Assembly (NCBI GenBank): GCA_014584395.1
Contig: JACTMY010000018.1
Coordinates: 404,342 to 468,341, forward strand
DNA length: 64,000 nt
DNA from: Planctomycetota bacterium
GTDB lineage: Bacteria > Planctomycetota > Planctomycetia > Gemmatales > HRBIN36
Reading direction: 5' to 3'
Shown here one piece after another: positions 36,460 to 45,195 of the stretch. The notes beneath the pieces were generated by a model. The model made no database searches and was not told where the DNA came from. It worked only from the letters and a program-made list of their open reading frames with translations. Each line of letters starts with the position of its first letter. The stretch's first letter is position 1. Position numbers and translations under genes: made by a program.

Positions 36460-38478
36460 TTAGCGATCCATGTAAGGATTCTTGGGCGCCGCGAAGCCGG
36501 TCTGCTGCAGCATCCCATCGATGACCATTTTCGCCTGCATCTGCGCGGCTTGCTGGCGAACGCCGTCGTTCTGATCCTGACTGGTCTTCGCCAACATTTC
36601 CTGCATCTTCAGGTGATTGACGCGCATCACGCCGAGAGAGGCCATGGCCGTCATGCGGACCTCGGGCATCGGGTCCGACTGAGCGGAGATGATGAGCGCG
36701 TCGGCGACGTAGGCCTGATATTTGGGATCATTGACGACCTTGAGCCGATCCGCCGCCCAAGCCCGGTTCTGCGGGTAGGGCGAAGTCTGCAGCACGGTCA
36801 TGAGGTACAAGGTGTTCTTGGCCACTTGGGCGTCATAGGCGTCGGTGAGCACGCCCATCTGGCCCATGGCGGAAGCATGGACGACCGGTCCGCAAGCCTT
36901 CTTCATGGCCTGACGGGCTTCGTAGGCATCCCACTTGGCCATATAGTCGCGCATCGCGGGCGACTCCATGGTGTTGTAGGGGCCGATGTGGGCGCAAGGA
37001 GGAGGCACATTGGGAGTGCATCCCGGGGTCCACAGCGGCACGCCAGGCACGGGCACGGAGAGCATCTTCGAGGTATTGATGGGCGTGCATTTGACCTTAT
37101 AGGGCTTGCAGGCCAGCGGTCGATCACACGGATCGCATTTGACGACTTTCTTTTCCGGCTTGCATTCCACCTTGCATTCGACCTTCGGGCAGGGCGGGCA
37201 AGGTTGCGGGCACGGTGCCGGGCAAGGCTTGCTTTCCACCACGACCGGATCGCAGCGTTTGACAACCGGGCACGGCGCGGGGCAAGGCTTGGCTGTGTCG
37301 CAGGCATTGCAGGTTGAGCCGCAGCAAGAGACTGTAAAACATTCGCCATTGTCGCAAGCCTGGACCTTCATCATGCTGCCGCCGCCCTTAACCTTGCTCT
37401 CGCTGAGCACGACGCAGGTGCGGTCCTTGCCGTCTTCGGTCACGATGATCGTTTTCTTGCCCATCGTGCTCACGGGCGCATGCGGCACCCCTGGAGCGGC
37501 GGTCACGGTGCCGACGGTTTGAATCTTCGCCGGTGCCGCTTTCACGCTGGGGGTGGTGGTCACGGTCGTTTCCGTCTTCGCGGCCGTCGGCTGCGTCGTG
37601 GTGGCGACCGGCTCTTGCTTGGTGGAAGCAGCGGACGTCGTCACCACCGTGGAACTGCTCGCCGCGTAGGGCGAACTGCTCATCGGGGCGATGACGTTGG
37701 GCTGCGTTTTCGTTTCATGGGTCTGTGCATAAGGCGAGGACGGCATCGTGGTCACGACCACGGGGGCCGAGGGCGCCGGCACGGTGACGACCTGGTTGGT
37801 TTGCACTTGCATGATTGGCGCGGTCGTGGTGGTGGTGACGATGGGTTGCGTCGGCTGAGTCACCTTGACCGTGGTGGTCGGCGTCTCGGTCGGCGTCGTC
37901 GTCACTTTGGTTTCTTCCTTGGGCGGCATCAAACCCGCCGAATAGCGCGGCTGGGTCTTCACGACTTCCGTGGTCGCCGTCTTGCCCTTGTCCTGCGGTG
38001 CTCCCTTGGCGGAAACTTGGGTGATCGGGCCGGAAGCCGGGGCTGAGCCTTGCGCCGGCGCGGAGCTGGCGACCTTGGTTTCCGTCTGCATGATCGGCGC
38101 GGTGCCAGCCACCTTGGCGTTGGCCGGGGGCAGCGGGCAGCCCGGAGGCGGCGTGCCGTCCGGCTTCCAACGGTAAACGACGAAACGTTCGGCCAGGGTC
38201 TTGGCCTTTTCATCTTCGACGATGGTCAATGGTTCGCCCGTGACCAGCGAATGAGCCTGCATGGCGGCCTGGCCATTGGCCATGCGCCACACCTGCAAAA
38301 TCACGGCCTTTTCCGGCTGTCGCTGGGGCATGGCAATCGTGATCGTCTTGCCCACCCGATTTTCCAAGCTGGGATAGGCAGGCGACGTGGCAGGAGCCGA
38401 GGTAGCCCCTTCGCCCCAGGCCAGCCCCCCGCAGGCCAGGGCCACCATCAGCACAGAGGGAACAAATGAACGGGACAT
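36460..38478 (-). CDS. Secreted Thr/Pro/Cys-rich protein with HEAT-like C-terminus
   Basis: A 672-aa protein. It has a signal peptide (about 1-22), then a small domain (about 35-115) with GKTITIAMPQRQ. A long Thr/Val/Ser/Pro-rich low-complexity stretch (about 125-345) follows, then a Cys/Pro/Lys-rich region with repeated PCPAPCP and CxC or CxxC pairs (about 350-460). The C-terminal 170 residues are helical repeats resembling HEAT units (PMPEVRMTAMASLGVMRVN). AAGGAG lies 9 bases before the ATG at 38478. The design suggests an extracellular or wall protein cross-linked by disulfides. No family recognised. Confidence 0.8.
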   Translation of the reverse strand: MSRSFVPSVLMVALACGGLAWGEGATSAPATSPAYPSLENRVGKTITIAMPQRQPEKAVILQVWRMANGQAAMQAHSLVTGEPLTIVEDEKAKTLAERFVVYRWKPDGTPPPGCPLPPANAKVAGTAPIMQTETKVASSAPAQGSAPASGPITQVSAKGAPQDKGKTATTEVVKTQPRYSAGLMPPKEETKVTTTPTETPTTTVKVTQPTQPIVTTTTTAPIMQVQTNQVVTVPAPSAPVVVTTMPSSPYAQTHETKTQPNVIAPMSSSPYAASSSTVVTTSAASTKQEPVATTTQPTAAKTETTVTTTPSVKAAPAKIQTVGTVTAAPGVPHAPVSTMGKKTIIVTEDGKDRTCVVLSESKVKGGGSMMKVQACDNGECFTVSCCGSTCNACDTAKPCPAPCPVVKRCDPVVVESKPCPAPCPQPCPPCPKVECKVECKPEKKVVKCDPCDRPLACKPYKVKCTPINTSKMLSVPVPGVPLWTPGCTPNVPPPCAHIGPYNTMESPAMRDYMAKWDAYEARQAMKKACGPVVHASAMGQMGVLTDAYDAQVAKNTLYLMTVLQTSPYPQNRAWAADRLKVVNDPKYQAYVADALIISAQSDPMPEVRMTAMASLGVMRVNHLKMQEMLAKTSQDQNDGVRQQAAQMQAKMVIDGMLQQTGFAAPKNPYMDR

Positions 38479-38720
38479 TACACGGAACTCCTTGTAAACA
38501 ATGGGCCGATCTGCAGTGCCAAGGCCCAATACACAGCGAAGTGAATCCCCCCTCGACCGCGGAAAGAGGGGCGCTGGCGCGGCTTCTTCCCACGGTGTCT
38601 TCTTTATCGGCAGAGATAAAGGAAACGCATGATAGGAAATTGCGGACTTTACGCTTGCAAAGGGACGTAGCTGGGCCTCAATTGCGGGAGAAAGGGTGAA
38701 GTTTGGCGAGACAAGGCAAT

Positions 38721-39515
38721 CTAGCCAAATTTTTCGGCCGCGACAAGGAAGCCATGTGCTCGGAGCGAAGGGAAAAACCATGGCCAGAACATAACGCCGC
38801 CGGGTCCCAGACCAAGCCATTGCCAATCAAGGATGCGAAAGCCGGCAAGCTGCAGCAAGCGGCGCAGCTCTGGGGGAGTGAAGAGATGCATTTGCAATCC
38901 CGCGACGCCATGGAAAGCGGGCATGGTCCAGTTTCCTGGCTCATGGTCTTTCCTGATCCAGCTTCGCCAAGTATCGCGGAACCACCAGCCGCGGGTGTCG
39001 CGCAGCCACAGATTATAGGTCCGTGAATGGGCGTGCAGGAGCAAGCGTCCGCCTGGCTTGAGGACTCGGCGTGCTTCCTGAAGGACTTGCACTCGGGCCG
39101 CATGGGGATGGATCAAGCCCAACGTGCTGAAGAGGCAGACGACGGCATCCACAGAGGAGGATCGAACACAGCCGAGATCGACCAAATTGGCCTTCAGCAA
39201 AGCCTGCGCCGCTGTCGGTTTCGGTTGCAGTTTACGGTTGGCTTGGCTCAGCATCGCTTCGGAAAGGTCCACGCCAATCGCTTGGCAACCCAGCGCGGCA
39301 AGCTGGGTCAGCGTTCGACCGGTGCCGCAGCCTACATCCAGGATCGTTTGCCCGGCGCGGCAGTGCCGATGCAGGAAGGGGCCATCCGCCGCGATGACGT
39401 CCGAACCTTGCACGTAAGCGTCGTATCGGGCCGCGACCTCGGGCTGGTGCAGATAATCCCACAGTCCCGGTGACACACCGCGAGGCAGTTGCCAATCTGG
39501 CGGCCGCTGGCGCAT
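38721..39515 (-). CDS. Class I SAM-dependent methyltransferase
   Basis: A 264-aa enzyme with motif I ILDVGCGTGRTLTQLAALG, then the acidic loop GVDLSEAM and the post-motif ARRVLKPGGRLLLHAH, the pattern of small-molecule or UbiE/type 11 methyltransferases. A C-terminal hydrophobic Trp/Phe-rich stretch (LGLGPGGVMFWPWFFPSLRA) may contact a membrane or lipid substrate. GGAG lies 6 bases before the ATG. Substrate unknown; no informative neighbour. Confidence 0.87.
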   Translation of the reverse strand: MRQRPPDWQLPRGVSPGLWDYLHQPEVAARYDAYVQGSDVIAADGPFLHRHCRAGQTILDVGCGTGRTLTQLAALGCQAIGVDLSEAMLSQANRKLQPKPTAAQALLKANLVDLGCVRSSSVDAVVCLFSTLGLIHPHAARVQVLQEARRVLKPGGRLLLHAHSRTYNLWLRDTRGWWFRDTWRSWIRKDHEPGNWTMPAFHGVAGLQMHLFTPPELRRLLQLAGFRILDWQWLGLGPGGVMFWPWFFPSLRAHGFLVAAEKFG

Positions 39516-39642
39516 GCCGACTCCAATCGAGAGAACGGTTCGGCTTTTAACCTCCAGTTCATCTTAATCGTCGGCTGGCCATTTGGGATCGTTTGGAAGA
39601 GCGTCGTCAAGATTTGACTCATGAGCCGGCCACAAGATTTCC

Positions 39643-39673
39643 TTGCTGCTTCGTTCTCAGGGCGGGATATACT
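39643..39673 (+). promoter_or_regulatory. Promoter upstream of the aldolase gene
   Basis: TTGCTG (39643-39648) and TATACT (39668-39673) with a 19-base spacer, which is longer than ideal. The leader to the ATG at 39790 would be about 110 bases. Confidence 0.35.
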
Positions 39674-39789
39674 TGCTTCTCAAGCATGACTCCCTTAGAA
39701 CAAACGCAAACGTCGCCCATCGCGTCCATCCGTTCCTTCAAGGAGCGATGCTGAATAAAACCTCAAACGACAATGGCAAAGGATCTGAC

Positions 39790-40902
39790 ATGAAAAAGAG
39801 CGTGACGCGCCTTCTGGGCCTGGGGCTGACCCCCGGCAAGTTTCGCAACCTGCAGCGGATTTCGAATCCCAACGGCACGTTGACCATGGTCGCCCTGGAT
39901 CAGAATTCATCGATGATCAACATGATCAAGGATGCCCTCAAAAAGAAGGGACAGGAGCGGGAGCCGACTTATGATGAAATCGTCGAGGCCAAGGTGGACC
40001 TGGTCCGTGCCTTTGGCCACATGGCATCAGCCGTGTTGATCGACGCTTATTACGGCGCCTGGAGCTTCGTGGCGAGCCAAAGTCTGCACCGCAACACGGG
40101 ACTGCTCATCCGCGTCGAGAAATCGGGTGGACCGAAGAATGCCGTGGGAGCGCCGATCGGCGAAGTCGAGCCGGGTTGGAGCGTGGGCAAGATTAAACGC
40201 ATGGGGGCCGACGCAGTCAAGTTGCTGGCCCAATACGAACCCGATGAACCGGACAGCAGCGAACGCAACCTGGCCTTTATCGAACAGATTTATGCCGATT
40301 GCCGCCGCCATGACATTCTGCTGCTGCTGGAGACCGTCAGTTTTCCGTTCCTGCAAAATGGGCAGAAGGAAGACAAGAAGAGCAAGAGCTATCTCGATCG
40401 CAAGGCCCGGACGGTGATCGAAAGCGCCCGCCAATTAAGCGGCATGTGCGACATCTACAAGGCGGAGTTTCCAGGCACCTTCGGCCATGAATCAGAGAGT
40501 CAACTCATGGACAACCTGAAGGAATTGAACCGCGTTTGCCGGACGCCCTGGGTGCTGCTGTCGGCCGGAGTGGATTTCCCCGATTACAAGAAACAGGTGG
40601 AGATGGCCGTTGAAGCCGGGGCCAGCGGCGTTCTGGGCGGCCGAGCGTTTTGGAAGGAATATTTCACGTACGACAAAGCCGAGGAGCGGCAAAACTTCGC
40701 TCGAGGTGAAGCCTTGAATCGCGTGAAACAGATTCACACCATTGTCTCGGAAAAAGCCAAGCCCTGGTACGCACGGTATGAAATCAAGGCGGACGATTTC
40801 GCCGATTTCCGTGCTTGCGAGGGCTGGCATGCCCGCTATGGCGGCGCCGGCGCCTCGGGCGAAGGTGGCCGCGGCCCCGTGGCGGCGGGCGATGTGTATT
40901 AG
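39790..40902 (+). CDS. Class I aldolase, LacD-like (tagatose 1,6-diphosphate aldolase family)
   Basis: A 370-aa protein of the LacD family, which cleaves tagatose 1,6-bisphosphate to triose phosphates. TMVALDQNSSM is the N-terminal hallmark; GADAVKLLAQYEPDE and LLLLETVSFP follow. The Schiff-base lysine is likely Lys224 in DIYKAEFPG. GASGVLGGRAFWKEY gives the phosphate-binding end. It is longer than typical LacD (about 325 aa), mainly at the C-terminus, which ends in a Gly-rich tail. AAAGGA precedes the ATG at 39790; a longer in-frame start at 39748 has poor spacing. No other tagatose genes are adjacent, so the real substrate may differ. Confidence 0.85.
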   Translation: MKKSVTRLLGLGLTPGKFRNLQRISNPNGTLTMVALDQNSSMINMIKDALKKKGQEREPTYDEIVEAKVDLVRAFGHMASAVLIDAYYGAWSFVASQSLHRNTGLLIRVEKSGGPKNAVGAPIGEVEPGWSVGKIKRMGADAVKLLAQYEPDEPDSSERNLAFIEQIYADCRRHDILLLLETVSFPFLQNGQKEDKKSKSYLDRKARTVIESARQLSGMCDIYKAEFPGTFGHESESQLMDNLKELNRVCRTPWVLLSAGVDFPDYKKQVEMAVEAGASGVLGGRAFWKEYFTYDKAEERQNFARGEALNRVKQIHTIVSEKAKPWYARYEIKADDFADFRACEGWHARYGGAGASGEGGRGPVAAGDVY

Positions 40903-41011
40903 GACGACCACCCTGATTTCCCTTGCTTCATGTATTAGCCGCTTCGTCCAAAACGAGGTGGCTTTTTCATTTTCGCCAGCTTGCCCAAACGCTGAACCAA
41001 CTTGGCCGCGG

Positions 41012-41039
41012 TTGCATTTCTCCCAATTCTGGCTATAGT
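41012..41039 (+). promoter_or_regulatory. Promoter of the kdsC operon
   Basis: TTGCAT (41012-41017) and TATAGT (41034-41039) with a 16-base spacer, 63 bases before the proposed start codon at 41103. Confidence 0.45.
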
Positions 41040-41102
41040 CGCTCCACGGACGCCAACTTAGGGCATTCGAGTAGCCGATCTCCTGGTCGAGGGGTCAACC
41101 CA

Positions 41103-41606
41103 TTGACGCTGTCGGAACGCTGTCGCAACATCGATGCCTTGCTCCTCGATCTCGATGGAGTGTTGACCGATGGCGGGATCGTCTTTGCCGACCCGGGGGG
41201 TGAGATCAAGCATTTTTTCGTGCGGGATGGCAGCGCCATCAAGCTCTGGCAAAAGCGGGGCAAGCCGGTGGGCATCTTGAGCGGACGGGCTTCCACCGTC
41301 ACCACGCAGCGTGCTCGGGACCTGGGCATCACTACTGTCATTCAGGATCGTGCCGACAAGGGGCCAGGCTTTGAACAGATTCGCGGCCTCTGGGGCGTGC
41401 CCGCCGAGCGGATGGCTTACATCGGCGACGACCTGCCGGACGTTCCCATCCTGCGGCAAGTGGGCTTGGCCGTGGCTGTGGCGGATGCCTGTCCGGAGGT
41501 CTTGCGGGCGGCTCATTACGTGACGCGCCAGCCCGGCGGCCGAGGCGCAGTCAGGGAAACCGTAGAACTGATCCTCCGCAGCCAAGGACTTTGGATCGAA
41601 GGTTGA
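41103..41606 (+). CDS. kdsC: KdsC-like HAD phosphatase (3-deoxy-manno-octulosonate-8-phosphatase)
   Basis: A 167-aa single-domain HAD phosphatase of the KdsC family. The nucleophile Asp16 and acid Asp18 are in LLLDLDGVLTDGG. FFVRDGSAIKLWQ, GILSGRAS and GDDLPDVPILRQVGLAVAV are family blocks. KdsC makes free KDO for LPS inner core. The start is inferred as TTG because there is no suitable ATG close to the conserved domain; GAGGGG lies about 11 bases upstream. An ATG at 40923 would add 60 residues of unlikely sequence and would start before the promoter. The next gene is an LptC/LptA-like protein, the order found in the kdsC-lptC-lptA cluster of Proteobacteria. Confidence 0.85.
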   Translation: MTLSERCRNIDALLLDLDGVLTDGGIVFADPGGEIKHFFVRDGSAIKLWQKRGKPVGILSGRASTVTTQRARDLGITTVIQDRADKGPGFEQIRGLWGVPAERMAYIGDDLPDVPILRQVGLAVAVADACPEVLRAAHYVTRQPGGRGAVRETVELILRSQGLWIEG

Positions 41607-41664
41607 CCCCGGGGGCAATCCTTCCAGGATTCGAGCAACGTTCCAGGGACGGAACAGGTGAGGC

Positions 41665-44600
41665 ATGTGGACTCCCAAGCGCATCTTGATCCTCATGGCT
41701 GGCTTCCTCTTTTTCTTCACCTGTTACAGTGTGTACAGCTTTTTCCTGGGACGTTACGACGGCCTGGCGCCCTTGCCCGCCGAGTATCGCCCCGATCCGC
41801 AGCGCCAAGCCGCGGCCCTGATGCCGCACGCCGGCGGGCAGAACAGCGCGCTGAGCGGTCTCAAGGAAGCCTTCGGCGAAAAATGCGAGGAGATCAATCG
41901 CTCCATCTTTGAGTGGCGAACGCAGGGCATCATCATCGCCTATGATCAACGCAAGCTGCTCCCCAATGGCCGCTTGCTGCTCTCCAAGGTCAGCGTCGCC
42001 ATCTTCAGCCAGACCCATGATGAGTCCAAAGCGCGGGAGATCAACACCATCCGCGGCGAGGAAGCGGAGATCGAATTCGAACGGCCCATCATGAAGCCCA
42101 GCGACATCTCGCGGAACAAACCCATCGCCGGCGAATTGCGCGGCAACGTCATCCTCACGAACAATCGCCGCTCGGCGGACGCCCGCGACGATCTGCGCTT
42201 GCTCACGCCGTGGCTGCGCTATCGCGATGATCAACACCGTGTTTGGACGGAAGCGGAGATTCGCATCCTGGACGATAGCTGCGGCGTCATCGTCACCGCC
42301 ACGGGCATGGACGTGGACCTGATACCCGCCGATGAGCGGTCCGCCAAGCCGCAAGGAGCCAGCAAGCCCGGCGGCGGCTTGACGCAAAACACCATCAATG
42401 GCGTGCGCAGCGTGCGGCTGTTCGAAAATGTGCGCATGGAACTGCCCGAGGACGGCCGGTCCAACTTCATCCATCTGGGTCAGTCGGGGCCCCAAAAGAA
42501 AAACGCCGCGGCAGCCGCGGCCCCGCCCAAGACGCCTCCCTCGAGCGGTTCAGCGCAACTGGCGGCGCCGCCCAAGAGCTTGGTCGTGATCGAATCCCAA
42601 GGGCCCTTCGTTTACAAAGTCGAGGCGGAACGAGCGGAGTTTGCGGACAAGGTTAAGGTCCTCCGCAAGCACGAACCAGAGATCGGCTCGGAAACGGCGC
42701 GTCAGCCCCGGTACGATCAATTGGACTGTGATCAACTCGTGCTCCAGTTCAAGAGGCGCAAGAAAACCGCCGACGCCGCGTCCGCTTCCGGCGATGCCAT
42801 GCAAGATTTTGAATTGATCAGCGCCCGCGCCCTGGGCAAGCAGGTCGATCTGTCCTCCGATGCGGAGGATCAAACGAAGGCGCTGAAGGCCACGGGCGTC
42901 GAATTGCATTACGACAAGGCCCAGCAACGCACTACGATGCGGGGCGGCCCGATCCTCAATGTCGAAATGCAGGGGTACGACCTTACGCTCAAGGGCACTC
43001 TCACGCTCGTCCATGGCGACCGCATGCCGCGCGCGGCCCACGCCCAGGGGCCAGGGTCGCTGCGCATCTTCAGCCTGCACAACGGCGTCCAGCGGCAGGA
43101 GCGCAAGCCCATTCTCGTGACCTGGCGCGACCGCTTTGATTGGACCCAGGAGCAAGCAATGGATCGCCTCGATTTCGCGGGCGGCGGGAGTTTTGAGGAC
43201 CCTGAGCAGGGCCGTTTACAAGCCAACGAACGGATCATTGTCTGGGTGGAAACGATCACCTCGAGCGCCGCCGTCCCGCCGAACCAGGCAGCACCCCCAG
43301 GCCAGGAAGCGGTGCCGCAGAATCGGGTGCCGCGCCGGCTGGATGCCATGGGCGAAGTGAAACTGTTCTCGCCGCAGTTGGTCATTCGCCGGACTGACAA
43401 AATGAACCTGCGCTTTCGCACCGTGGATGCTTCGGAACTGAGCAGCGTGGTCCCCTCCTTAAACATGGGATTGGGATCGAATCCCCTTCGAGCCGGTAGC
43501 GGCGCACCGGCTCCCTTGCCCGCCGCCGCGGGATCGCCCTTGGAGGGTCAGGCGGCGCCAGCACCAGCCGCTGCGGCGAATAAAGTGCCCCTGGAAATGG
43601 AAGCCAATTGGATCGATGCGGATTTGCTCCAGGCCGGCAACAAATTCGACCTGGAAAAGCTCACCGCTGAAGGCCGCGTCCACGTGCATCAGGCCCCGAA
43701 GAGCGAGGAGGATCGCGCCGTCGATTTGCGCGGCGAACGACTGACCCTCAAGCGGCATCGCGCGGAACACGTCATCGATCTGACCGGCGCGCCGGCGACC
43801 GTGCAGCTCGACAAAATTTGGCTGACGGGGTTGAAAATCCACTTTGATCAACCGCTCAACACCGTTGAAGTCAACGAAGCGGGCTCGATGAGGCTGCCCA
43901 GTAAAACCGATTTCCAAGGGGAATCCCTGGGCGAGGAAACGGAACTGACCATTCGTTGGTCGCAGCGGATGTATTTCGATGGCCGTCTGGCCGAGTTCCT
44001 GGGGAACGTCGTAGCGGAGCAGAAACAGGCGCGCCTGACCTGCGGCAAGCTGCGCGTGGAACTGGATCGCAAGCTGTCCTTCAAGGAAAAGCCGCCCGGC
44101 GTCAAGGAAGCTCCGCCCGGCTTGGTGCGCCTGGTGGGGTGGGACGGCGTGTTGTTCGAGCAGCGCGGCACCCGGGTGGGCGAATTCCAGCGCGTCCGCG
44201 GGCGGGAGATCGAACTGAACAATCAGGCCATGGACGTGAATCAGCCGCGCAAGGTGTCGCGCAAGCTCATCGTCAACGGACCGGACGGCGTCGTGGACAT
44301 TTTGGCCATGGGCAGCGACACCTTGCCCATCCGCACAAACGACCGCCCCCTGCCGCCGCCGACGCCCAAGACTCCGACCACCCCTCCCGCGTCCGATGCC
44401 TCAGCCGGCGGCTTGAAGCTGACGCGGATCCTCTTCGAGGGCAGCTTGGAAGCCTATAAGGAGCAGGGCCTGGTCATTGTCCGCGACCAAGCCCAACTGT
44501 TCCATTTGCCGAGCGATTCCATCGACGTGGAGATCAATACCAACAAGCTGCCCCCTGGCTGCTTGTGGGTGACGAGCAACAAGCTGGTGGGCCGCACCTA

Positions 44601-44877
44601 CCGCCTCCCCAATCAACTGGAGGCCCGCGAGTTCGAGGCTCACGAGCGCGTCCTCGTTCATGCCCAGGAGTTCACCGCCAAGTGCGATTTGCTCAAGTAC
44701 GATGATTTCAAGGATCAACTGATCCTCAAGGGGCTGGGAGGCAACCTGGCCATCGTGCAGCGGCAAAAGGTCAAAGGCGCTCCCGCCGAGGTGTACAAAT
44801 CGGGCCAGATCAAATTCAACCGCAAGGACAACACAATCGAGGTCGATGACTTCAACTCGATCGACATTCGCAAGTGA
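41665..44877 (+). CDS. Giant LptC/LptA-like (OstA-type) membrane-anchored protein
   Basis: A 1070-aa protein with one N-terminal membrane helix (about 7-28) and a periplasmic beta-rich region. Recurrent blocks such as ARLTCGKLRVELDRKL, ERLTLKRHRAEHVIDLTGAP and EFTAKCDLLKYDDFKDQLIL have the alternating pattern of the OstA/LptA jellyroll, in which each repeat describes a strand pair that shields lipid A acyl chains. Pro/Ala-rich linkers separate the units (about 275-310, 530-560, 615-640). LptC is normally about 190 aa and LptA about 185 aa, so this looks like an enlarged or fused bridge. It lies 58 bases after kdsC. Assignment rests on motif pattern and synteny. Confidence 0.7.
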   Translation: MWTPKRILILMAGFLFFFTCYSVYSFFLGRYDGLAPLPAEYRPDPQRQAAALMPHAGGQNSALSGLKEAFGEKCEEINRSIFEWRTQGIIIAYDQRKLLPNGRLLLSKVSVAIFSQTHDESKAREINTIRGEEAEIEFERPIMKPSDISRNKPIAGELRGNVILTNNRRSADARDDLRLLTPWLRYRDDQHRVWTEAEIRILDDSCGVIVTATGMDVDLIPADERSAKPQGASKPGGGLTQNTINGVRSVRLFENVRMELPEDGRSNFIHLGQSGPQKKNAAAAAAPPKTPPSSGSAQLAAPPKSLVVIESQGPFVYKVEAERAEFADKVKVLRKHEPEIGSETARQPRYDQLDCDQLVLQFKRRKKTADAASASGDAMQDFELISARALGKQVDLSSDAEDQTKALKATGVELHYDKAQQRTTMRGGPILNVEMQGYDLTLKGTLTLVHGDRMPRAAHAQGPGSLRIFSLHNGVQRQERKPILVTWRDRFDWTQEQAMDRLDFAGGGSFEDPEQGRLQANERIIVWVETITSSAAVPPNQAAPPGQEAVPQNRVPRRLDAMGEVKLFSPQLVIRRTDKMNLRFRTVDASELSSVVPSLNMGLGSNPLRAGSGAPAPLPAAAGSPLEGQAAPAPAAAANKVPLEMEANWIDADLLQAGNKFDLEKLTAEGRVHVHQAPKSEEDRAVDLRGERLTLKRHRAEHVIDLTGAPATVQLDKIWLTGLKIHFDQPLNTVEVNEAGSMRLPSKTDFQGESLGEETELTIRWSQRMYFDGRLAEFLGNVVAEQKQARLTCGKLRVELDRKLSFKEKPPGVKEAPPGLVRLVGWDGVLFEQRGTRVGEFQRVRGREIELNNQAMDVNQPRKVSRKLIVNGPDGVVDILAMGSDTLPIRTNDRPLPPPTPKTPTTPPASDASAGGLKLTRILFEGSLEAYKEQGLVIVRDQAQLFHLPSDSIDVEINTNKLPPGCLWVTSNKLVGRTYRLPNQLEAREFEAHERVLVHAQEFTAKCDLLKYDDFKDQLILKGLGGNLAIVQRQKVKGAPAEVYKSGQIKFNRKDNTIEVDDFNSIDIRK

Positions 44878-45195
44878 GCCGCGGCTCACGGGTTCTCTCC
44901 TCTCAAAATCAACCACGGCTTGATCTCGCTGGGCGGCTTTGTCATAACTCGCATGGCCACATGGGTCACGCCAACTCCCTGCTGACAATGATGGGGCCCC
45001 GCGCTCGTTCGGCCAAGCATTTGTCCAAAGTCAGCGTCATGATTTTTGATGAGGACCTTCGGTCTCGCGATCATGCATGAATCTCGCCCGTAAACGCCGA
45101 AAATAAAGGCTTGTTTCAGCTTGCTCATGGCCGTCGAACCTGGAAGATAAAGGGTGGCGACGCGCCAAGTGAGTACCCTTCCCGTTGGGATCAGG
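44878..45195. other. Intergenic region
   Basis: About 318 bases between the LptC-like gene and the next gene on the same strand. I see no terminator with a T-run, no good promoter and no coding frame of gene-like composition. Confidence 0.5.
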
